Shown piece after piece: positions 33,098 through 38,781 of a stretch of 38,781 nucleotides of DNA. The notes under the pieces are model-generated. The model made no database searches. It saw nothing but the letters and a program-made list of their open reading frames with translations, and was not told the origin of the DNA. Both the position numbers and the translations under genes were made by a program. Origin of the DNA: CAWJFP01 sp963842155 (GTDB lineage Bacteria; Pseudomonadota; Alphaproteobacteria; JACZXZ01); contig CAWJFP010000001.1 of NCBI GenBank assembly GCA_963842155.1, positions 1 through 38,781 of the forward strand, read 5' to 3'. Numbering within the stretch: position 1 is the stretch's first letter; every line of letters begins with the position of its first letter.

Positions 33098-34342
33098 CTA
33101 ATCATATTTACGCGCGTCCTCGATCACTTTTCCGTCATTGGGCAAGGCGCCGGGCGCCACCAGCTCGACCTCGCCGCGCAGCTTGCAAACGGCCTGGAAG
33201 GATTCGGCGAGCCTCGGCACGAGGCCCTCGCGCGCGGCGCCCGCGAACTCGCAACGCAGGAGGGCGAAATCCTGATGGTTGTGGCTGGTGATGGTGAGCC
33301 GCGCCTTGGCGATCTCGGGATGGCGCTTCAAAAGCTCGGCGATCTGTCCGGGCCGCACGAACATGCCGCGGATCTTCGTCGTCTGGTCGGCGCGGCCCAT
33401 CCAGCCCTTGATACGCAGATTGGTACGGCCGCAGGGGCTCCTGCCCGGCAGCAGCGCCGAGAGATCGCCCGTGCCAAAGCGGACCAGCGGGTAATCGGGA
33501 TTGAGCACGCTCACCACGACCTCGCCCACCTCGCCGGGCGCCACCGGGTTGCCCGTGCCGGGGCGCACCAGCTCGAGGATGACGCCCTCGTCGACGATCA
33601 TGCCCTCCTTCGCCTCGGATTCGTAGGCGATGAGACCGGCATCCGCCGTGCCGTAGCATTGCAATACCAGTATCGCGTGGCTTTCGAGCTCGGCGCGCAG
33701 GGAGGGCGGCAAAGCCTCGGCCGAGACCAAGGCGCGCTTGAGGCAGGAGAGATCGAGGCCGACCTCGCGTCCTTTGTCGAGCAGGATATTGAGGAAGGAG
33801 GGGGTGCCGGCGTAGCCCACCGGACGGAGCTCGGCGATCGTCCTCGCCTGCAGCTCGGTCTGTCCCACCCCGCCCGGAATGACGACGCAGCCGAGCGCCG
33901 CGGCACCGGTCTCGAACATCGCGCCGGCCGGCGTCAGGTGATAGGAGAAGCTGTTATGCAAAATGTCGCCCCTGCGGAAGCCCACGGCATGGAGCGCGCG
34001 CGCCATGCGCCAATAGTCGGGCCGCCCGCCCTCGGGGTCGTAGATGGGGCCGGGCGAGGCGAAGATGCGGCGCAGCGCGCCCGCTTCCGTCGCGACGAGG
34101 CCGCCGAAGGGCATCGCCGCGCGCTGCAGCTCGGCGAGCTCGGTCTTGCGCGTGACGGGAAGGCGCGCGAGGGCCGCCCGGTCCGTGAGCGATGCGGGGT
34201 CGACGCCGTCGAGGATATGCGCCCAGCCGGGCGCCTTCGCCTTCGCATCGGCGAGCAACGCGCGGAGTGCTGCGAGCTGCTCGCGCTCGCGTCGCTCGGG
34301 ATCGCGGCTCTCCAGCGCGTCATAGAATTTGCCGGCCGCCAT
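33098..34342 (-). CDS. AMP-forming acyl-CoA ligase, phenylacetate-CoA ligase (PaaK)-like
   Basis: A 414-residue adenylate-forming enzyme. It starts FYDALESRDPERREREQLAA, followed by LPVTRKTELAELQ, the phosphate-binding IFASPGPIYDPEG (where PaaK has a Ser/Gly-rich loop), YAGTPSFLNILL, LQCYGTADAGLIAYE, and the RFGTGDLSALLPG and GRADQTTKIRGMFVRPGQI motifs, the last two being highly PaaK-like. Such enzymes charge aromatic or other carboxylic acids with CoA. ATG 34342 lies four bases after the livF stop, so the two genes are coupled. This places activation beside uptake and suggests catabolism of an imported acid; the acid is unknown. Confidence 0.88.
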   Translation of the reverse strand: MAAGKFYDALESRDPERREREQLAALRALLADAKAKAPGWAHILDGVDPASLTDRAALARLPVTRKTELAELQRAAMPFGGLVATEAGALRRIFASPGPIYDPEGGRPDYWRMARALHAVGFRRGDILHNSFSYHLTPAGAMFETGAAALGCVVIPGGVGQTELQARTIAELRPVGYAGTPSFLNILLDKGREVGLDLSCLKRALVSAEALPPSLRAELESHAILVLQCYGTADAGLIAYESEAKEGMIVDEGVILELVRPGTGNPVAPGEVGEVVVSVLNPDYPLVRFGTGDLSALLPGRSPCGRTNLRIKGWMGRADQTTKIRGMFVRPGQIAELLKRHPEIAKARLTITSHNHQDFALLRCEFAGAAREGLVPRLAESFQAVCKLRGEVELVAPGALPNDGKVIEDARKYD

Positions 34343-34346
34343 GGCC

Positions 34347-35162
34347 TCAGGCCAGCCAGCGCTTGCGGCGCTTGTAATGCTTGACCGCGCGGTAGCTTTT
34401 GCGCCCCTCGCCCGCAAGGCCGAGATAGAACTCCTTTACGTCCTCGTTCTGGCGCAGGGACTGGGCCGGGCCGTCGAGCACGATGCGGCCGTTCTCGAGG
34501 ATATAGCCGTAGTCGGCATAGCGCAGCGCAAGGTTCGTGTTCTGCTCGGCGAGCAGCACGCTCACCCCCTCCTCCTCGTTGAGCCGCTTGACGATCTCGA
34601 AAATCTCCTCGACCAGCTGCGGCGCCAGCCCCATGGAGGGCTCGTCGAGCAGCATCATGGAAGGGCGCGACATCAGCGCGCGGCCGATGGCGACCATCTG
34701 CTGCTCGCCGCCCGAGGTATATCCCGCCTGGGCGCGCCGGCGCTCCTTGAGGCGCGGGAAATAGCGGTAGACGCGCTCGAGATCCTCCTCGACCGCGCCT
34801 TTGCCGTCGCGGCGGGTGAAGGCGCCGGTGAGGAGATTCTCCTCGACCGTGAGATGCTCGAAGACATGGCGTCCCTCCATCACCTGGATGACGCCGCGCC
34901 GCACCAGCTCGTTGGTCGTCAGGCGCTCGATAGGGGCGCCGCGGAACTCGATGCTGCCCTTGGTCACGTCGCCGCGCTCGGCGCGCAGGAGGTTCGAGAT
35001 CGCCTTCAGGGTCGTGCTCTTGCCCGCGCCGTTGGCGCCGAGGAGCGCCACGATGCCGCCCTCCGCCACCTCGAGCGAGACGCCCTTGAGCACGAGGATC
35101 ACGTGATCGTAGATGACCTCGACATTCTTGACGCAGAGCAGCGGGGCGGCACTCACCGCCAT
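34347..35162 (-). CDS. LivF-type ABC transporter ATP-binding protein
   Basis: A 271-residue ATPase of the HAAT (branched-chain amino acid type) uptake family. NVEVIYDHVILVLKGVSLEV comes first, Walker A is LLGANGAGKSTTLKAI, then IQVMEGRHVFEHLTVEENL (the LivF form of the Q-loop region), signature TSGGEQQMVAIGRALM, Walker B MMLLDEPSMGLAP and AEQNTNLALRYADYGYILENGR. The usual partner ATPase LivG and permeases LivH/LivM are not adjacent. ATG 35162 gives the family N-terminus; the longer frame to 35303 reads through the palindromic repeat. It is coupled to the CoA ligase downstream. Confidence 0.93.
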   Translation of the reverse strand: MAVSAAPLLCVKNVEVIYDHVILVLKGVSLEVAEGGIVALLGANGAGKSTTLKAISNLLRAERGDVTKGSIEFRGAPIERLTTNELVRRGVIQVMEGRHVFEHLTVEENLLTGAFTRRDGKGAVEEDLERVYRYFPRLKERRRAQAGYTSGGEQQMVAIGRALMSRPSMMLLDEPSMGLAPQLVEEIFEIVKRLNEEEGVSVLLAEQNTNLALRYADYGYILENGRIVLDGPAQSLRQNEDVKEFYLGLAGEGRKSYRAVKHYKRRKRWLA

Positions 35163-35234
35163 GATTCGGCTCGACGCACGATTTTGCGGTTCCGCCGTCT
35201 TGGCCGTGGAACGCGCCGGCCAAACCAGCCACCG

Positions 35235-35344
35235 ATCGTCATGCCCGGCCTTGTGCCGGGCATCCATGTCTTTCTTTTTGCGCTCAAGAAAGACGTGCAC
35301 CACCGGGACATCAGGCTCTCGCCGAGTGGCTGATGCCCCGGTGG
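35235..35344. repeat. Bipartite REP-like element between livK-like and livF genes
   Basis: The left part (35235-35273) is the 39-bp repeat of 3559, a 9-bp stem with a CTTGT loop. The right part is a 15-bp stem, 35300-35314 with 35330-35344, with one mismatch and a 15-nt loop. Between them GTCTTTCTT and AAGAAAGAC pair with each other. The layout (two outward hairpins joined by an inverted repeat) resembles paired REP elements. It may also end or attenuate the message between the binding-protein gene and livF. Confidence 0.8.
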
Positions 35345-35422
35345 TGACGAATTGTGCCTGTGTTGGCCGCCGTGCTCAACAACCAAGCTTTTGTGTCTCG
35401 CCTCAAAAGCGCCGGCTGGCGC

Positions 35423-36760
35423 TCAGTTGGACGCCGCCTCCTTGGGGCAATCGCGCGGGGTGATGCCCTTCTCCTTGGCGTAAGCCAAGGCCGAGGCCTT
35501 GTACATCTCGCGCAGCATGGTGCGGTCGGGCGTGATCCAGTCGCCGATCAGCTTCCAATGCTCGCCGTCCCATTGCGAGAGATGCACGTTGCCGCCGCCC
35601 TCGTGGTCCTCGCAGGAGATCTTGATGGGCGTCGCGAGGCCCTCGGCGCCGAGCTCCTTGAGCCGCGCGTCGGTCAGGTTGAGGTTCTCGAGGCCCCAGC
35701 GGATCTCCTCGCCGGTCAGCGGCTTCTTGCCGTACTTGCCTTGCGCGGTGCGGACCGCCTCGAGGTCGTAGAGCGCGTTGATCACGCCGCGGTTATAGAG
35801 CGCCTCGCCGACCTTCTCCTTCGGCGCATGGCCGCCGCCCTTCGCATAGACATATTTGAGGATATCCTGGATCACCGGATAGTCGGCGCCGATGCCGTGG
35901 AAGGTCGCCGCCTTGTAGCCGGCCGCGGCCTTGCCGGCCGAGGCCACGTCGGGCTCGGCGCCCGACCACCAGATGCCGATGAAATGATCCATCGGATAGC
36001 CGGTCTCGGCCGCCTCCTTCGTCGCGGTCGAGTTCATCACGCCCCAGCCCCACATGAAGACCCAGTCAGGATTGGCCTGATGGATTTGCAGCCAGGTCGC
36101 CTTCTGGTCGAGGCCCGGCGGAGTCACGGCGTAGGTCGAGAAGTCGTAGCCGAATTTCTCGGCCAGCCGCTTGAGCGTCTCGATCGGCTCCTTGCCGTAG
36201 GCGCTGTTGTGATAGACAAGCGCGATCTTCTTGCCCTTGAGCTTGTCCATCCCGCCTTCCTGGGCGCCGACATATTGGATCATGGCATCCGCACCCGCCC
36301 AATAGGTCACGGGATAGGTGAAGACGTAGGGAAAGACCGGACCGTAGCTCGCGTCGGCGCGGCCATAGCCCATCGAGACGATCGGGATCTTGTCGGCCGT
36401 CGCGCGCTCGATCAGCGCGTAGGTGATGCCGGTCGAGAGCGGATCGACCATCGAGGCGCCGGTCGCGCCCTTATGCTTGAGGCGCTCGTAGCATTCGACG
36501 CCCTTGTCGTTGTTGTAGCCCGTCTCGCATTCCTCGTAGGTCACCTTGACGCCGCCGATGCCGCCGTCGCGCGCATTGATCATGTCGAGATAGTCGGCCC
36601 AGCCGTCGGCGAAGGGGATGCCGTTCGGCGCATAGGGGCCCGTGCGGTAGACGAGGCGCGGAAAGAACTGCTCGTTCTGCGCGAAGGCCTCCGCGATCCC
36701 CATCGCCCAGCCTGCCGCTCCGAGCACGAGCAGGCCGATCACATATCGACGCCAATTCAT
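35423..36760 (-). CDS. Liv-type ABC transporter substrate-binding protein
   Basis: A 445-residue periplasmic type-I binding protein. The signal sequence YVIGLLVLGAAGWAMGIAEA ends near AFAQNEQF. The mature part has YRTGPYAPNGIPFADGWADY, the ligand-loop equivalent, then GVKVTYEECETGYNNDKGVE, IPIVSMGYGRADASYG, KGKKIALVYHNSAYGKEPIE and WGWGVMNSTATKEAAETGYP. The ATG at 36760 follows GGGAGGATTTA, a strong ribosome site. It is the likely first gene of the livF/CoA-ligase group, 260 bp upstream of livF with a repeat between. In related clusters such proteins serve aromatic or branched acids. Confidence 0.93.
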   Translation of the reverse strand: MNWRRYVIGLLVLGAAGWAMGIAEAFAQNEQFFPRLVYRTGPYAPNGIPFADGWADYLDMINARDGGIGGVKVTYEECETGYNNDKGVECYERLKHKGATGASMVDPLSTGITYALIERATADKIPIVSMGYGRADASYGPVFPYVFTYPVTYWAGADAMIQYVGAQEGGMDKLKGKKIALVYHNSAYGKEPIETLKRLAEKFGYDFSTYAVTPPGLDQKATWLQIHQANPDWVFMWGWGVMNSTATKEAAETGYPMDHFIGIWWSGAEPDVASAGKAAAGYKAATFHGIGADYPVIQDILKYVYAKGGGHAPKEKVGEALYNRGVINALYDLEAVRTAQGKYGKKPLTGEEIRWGLENLNLTDARLKELGAEGLATPIKISCEDHEGGGNVHLSQWDGEHWKLIGDWITPDRTMLREMYKASALAYAKEKGITPRDCPKEAASN

Positions 36761-37315
36761 TAAATCCTCCCTCACCATGCGCGTTTGTCTTCGGCGCGGC
36801 GCCGAGCGCCGCTGCAACCCTTATTCGCCCCAAAACCCTATCATCGGGCGAGCGGCGACGCAAATCTTCCCCCGCCGACGAAGCCGTGGCCGCCCTTGAT
36901 CCTCCTCAATACGGGTGGCTGCCCAGGCGGGACGCGCGCAGCTTACGCGATCACCTTAATGATCTCTTAATTACAGCATGCAAAGATCAGGCTCGATTTT
37001 TGACAAAATCTTAATATTAAGGAAGCGCTGATGCGGGCCCTTGCGAGGCTTGACCTAGATCGGCGCGGAACTCCGAGGACCCGCTTCGCGGGTTCGCATG
37101 CGCCGGGGCAACGGCGTCACTGCCGCTATTTGGGGCCGTCGTCGCCCGCAATCGCGACCCCGACCGGCTCGTAAAAATGCGGGTAAGCCAACTATTTACA
37201 ACGATCCCGACGGACGCCGCGGTTCGACGCCGATCGAGACCCAAGCGCATTCCATGCTTGGGCGACAGGCCGCGCGCATGCGCTGCCGGCCGTCGGGCCG
37301 AAGACTGCGTCGCTC
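36761..37315. other. Spacer between the binding-protein and kinase genes
   Basis: 555 bp with no convincing gene. An AT-rich patch at about 36955-37020 contains a 12-bp palindrome, presumably part of the promoter region of the minus-strand binding-protein gene. A small stem, ACCCGC/GCGGGT (37079-37093), has no T-run. No clear -35/-10 pair was found for the kinase. Confidence 0.6.
37010..37021. promoter_or_regulatory. 12-bp palindrome CTTAATATTAAG, possible operator
   Basis: Perfectly self-complementary, in the AT-rich patch about 250 bases upstream of the binding-protein start. A regulator site is possible, but no cognate regulator lies nearby. Confidence 0.3.
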
Positions 37316-38781
37316 ATGCGTTCTAAAGCAAACAAAATGAAATCCGTTCGCTCTCCCCGGCCGGTCAGGGCGACGAGCCGCGACATCGGCCCGCGCAAGG
37401 ATGCGGAAAAGCATCTGGCGCAAATGGAGGGCAGGTATCGCGGGCTCTTGGAGGCGGCTCCGGACGCGATGGTCGTGGTGAACGAAGACGGCGAGATCGT
37501 CCTCTTGAATCTTCAGGCGGAGAAGCAGTTCGGATACCGCCGCGACGAGCTCGTCGGGCAGCGGGTGACGAACATCATTCCTGAGGGTTTCGCGGAGCGG
37601 CTGGCGGCGGACGGTCGCCGCTCCGCGGCCGACGCGCTCGCGCAGCAGATCGGCACGGGGATCGAGCTCACCGGGCGGCGCAAGGACGGCAGCGACTTTC
37701 CCATCGAGATCATGCTGAGCCCGCTGGAAAGCGCCGAAGGCATCCTGGTGACGGCGGCGATCCGCGATATCAGCCTGCGCAAGGCCGCGGAGCAGCATCT
37801 GGCGCAGATGGAGGGCAGGTATCGCGGGCTCTTGGAGGCGGCGCCGGACGCGATGGTGGTGGTGGACCAGGCCGGCGAGATCGTGCTGCTGAATCTTCAG
37901 GCGGAGAAACAGTTCGGATACCGCCGCGACGAGCTCGTCGGGCAGCAGGTCAAGAACATCATTCCGGAAGGCTTCGCGGAACGGCTGGTGGCGGACGGTC
38001 TCCGCTCCGCGGCCGAAGCGCTCGCGCAGCAGATCGGCACCGGGATCGAGCTCACCGGGCGGCGCAAGGACGGCAGCGACTTCCCCATCGAGATCATGCT
38101 GAGCCCGCTCGAAAGCGCCGAGGGCATCCTGGTGACGGCGGCGATCCGCGACATCACCACGCGCAAAGACGCCGAGGCGCATCTCCTGCAGAAAATGGTG
38201 GAATTGAATCGCTCGAACGAGGAGTTGGGGCAATTCGCCTACATCGCCTCTCACGATCTGCAGGAGCCGTTGCGGATGGTGGCCAGCTACACGCAGCTGC
38301 TCTCCAGACGCTACAAGGGGAAGCTGGATTCCGATGCCGACGACTTCATCGCCTTCGCCGTGGACGGGGCCAGCCGGATGCAGCGCTTGATCCAGGATCT
38401 GCTGGCCTATTCGCGCGTCAGTACGAAAGGGAACGATCTGCTCGACACCTCGGCCGAGGAAGCATTGAGCCAGGCGCTCATCAATCTGCGCGGCGCCATC
38501 GAGGAGAGCGGCGCGGTGGTGACGCATGATCCCCTGCCCGCCGTCATGGCGGACGAGATGCAATTGATACAGCTGTTCCAAAACCTCGTCGGCAACGCGG
38601 TCAAGTATCAACGTCCCGGAGTAGCACGGGTGCATGTCTCCGCCGCCAGGAATGGCGGCGAGAAGTGGATGTTTTCGGTGCGAGCAACAACTGGGAATCA
38701 ACTCGCAATATTTCGAAAAGATTTTCGGCGTCTCCCAACGTCTCACAAACGGGAGGAATTCACCGGCACCGGCATCGGATT
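37316..38781 (+). CDS. PAS-PAS sensor histidine kinase, 3'-truncated by the window
   Basis: At least 488 residues, open to the window edge. Two PAS/PAC units follow a short basic N-terminus: each has YRGLLEAAPDAMVVV, EKQFGYRRDELVGQ, ELTGRRKDGSDFPIEI and ILVTAAIRDI. The HisKA domain has FAYIASHDLQEPLRMVASYT with the phospho-acceptor His at codon 313 (from 37316). The N box LFQNLVGNAVKY follows. Around 38685-38748 the frame is locally wrong: the in-phase reading is VRATTGNQLAIFRKDF, whereas a neighbouring phase gives INSQYFEKIFGVSQRL, as expected before EEFTGTGIG. Two bases and then one base missing would explain it. Starts at 37316 and 37337 are both open; neither has a good ribosome site. The signal is probably cytosolic, as no membrane segment is seen. 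Confidence 0.88.
   Translation, partial: MRSKANKMKSVRSPRPVRATSRDIGPRKDAEKHLAQMEGRYRGLLEAAPDAMVVVNEDGEIVLLNLQAEKQFGYRRDELVGQRVTNIIPEGFAERLAADGRRSAADALAQQIGTGIELTGRRKDGSDFPIEIMLSPLESAEGILVTAAIRDISLRKAAEQHLAQMEGRYRGLLEAAPDAMVVVDQAGEIVLLNLQAEKQFGYRRDELVGQQVKNIIPEGFAERLVADGLRSAAEALAQQIGTGIELTGRRKDGSDFPIEIMLSPLESAEGILVTAAIRDITTRKDAEAHLLQKMVELNRSNEELGQFAYIASHDLQEPLRMVASYTQLLSRRYKGKLDSDADDFIAFAVDGASRMQRLIQDLLAYSRVSTKGNDLLDTSAEEALSQALINLRGAIEESGAVVTHDPLPAVMADEMQLIQLFQNLVGNAVKYQRPGVARVHVSAARNGGEKWMFSVRATTGNQLAIFRKDFRRLPTSHKREEFTGTGIG
37412..38179 (+). repeat. Tandem 384-bp duplication encoding two PAS units
   Basis: The block 37412-37795 is followed directly by 37796-38179, the same 128 codons with scattered substitutions (about nine in ten bases identical by eye). 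The boundary motif HLxQM recurs at exactly 384-bp spacing. The array is inside the kinase gene and keeps the frame. Confidence 0.93.

Noticed and set aside
37065..37100. GGAAC near 37067 as an EcfG-type stress promoter for the kinase
   Set aside because: At the expected spacing the sequence is CGGGTT rather than CGTT, so the second element does not match.
37196..38746. Long minus-strand open frame of 516 codons opposite the kinase
   Set aside because: The plus strand encodes a clear PAS histidine kinase. The minus frame is its high-GC shadow and has no domain of its own.

Overview
The window is a GC-rich chromosomal segment from an alphaproteobacterium. The evidence is the gene order ffh-rpsP-rimM-trmD-rplS-leuC-leuD-leuB-asd, the dapF-mtaB-ftsY block reading away from ffh, a complete System I cytochrome c maturation set (ccmABCDEFGHI), and Leu/Ile/Val-type (Liv) transport genes. 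Codon use fits Rhodospirillales or Hyphomicrobiales. The genus cannot be fixed from sequence alone.

Layout. 0-3.5 kb: pyridoxal kinase, a frameshifted LysE-type exporter, asd, a DUF962/Mpo1-like membrane protein, and a small GIY-YIG nuclease gene lying between two inverted copies of a palindromic repeat. 3.6-10.7 kb (minus strand): one translation/export/leucine block, ffh-rpsP-rimM-trmD-rplS-leuC-leuD-leuB, with several ATGA overlaps. 10.7-14.3 kb: an accessory island in the divergent ffh/dapF spacer. It holds a complete IS630-family element, a secreted DUF3828-like protein, about 1 kb of mostly non-coding DNA, an XRE regulator and a 29-bp minisatellite. 14.3-21.7 kb: dapF (frameshifted), mtaB, ftsY, a DMT permease, a NUDIX hydrolase, a DedA protein, a Liv-type binding protein and a MarR regulator.

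21.7-32.7 kb (minus strand): the cytochrome c maturation genes, ccmABCDEFGHI, in functional order. The run is cut between ccmB and ccmC by a 3.7-kb plus-strand insert that carries a MmeI-like single-chain restriction-modification enzyme and a small membrane-anchored protein. Upstream of ccmA, on the same strand, is a structured C-rich RNA element ending in a terminator. It is either a small RNA or an attenuator for ccm. 33-36.8 kb: an AMP-forming CoA ligase, a LivF-type ATPase and a Liv-type binding protein, without permease genes. 37.3 kb to the end: a histidine kinase with two nearly identical PAS units, truncated by the window edge.

A recurrent oddity is single-base frameshifts in otherwise well-conserved genes: LysE, probably the DUF3828 gene, dapF, ccmF (three sites), the MmeI-like enzyme, and the kinase ATP-binding domain. 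Several are compensating pairs, and dapF and ccmF are hard to lose. Uncorrected sequence errors are therefore at least as likely as true pseudogenes, and conclusions about broken genes here should be read in that light.
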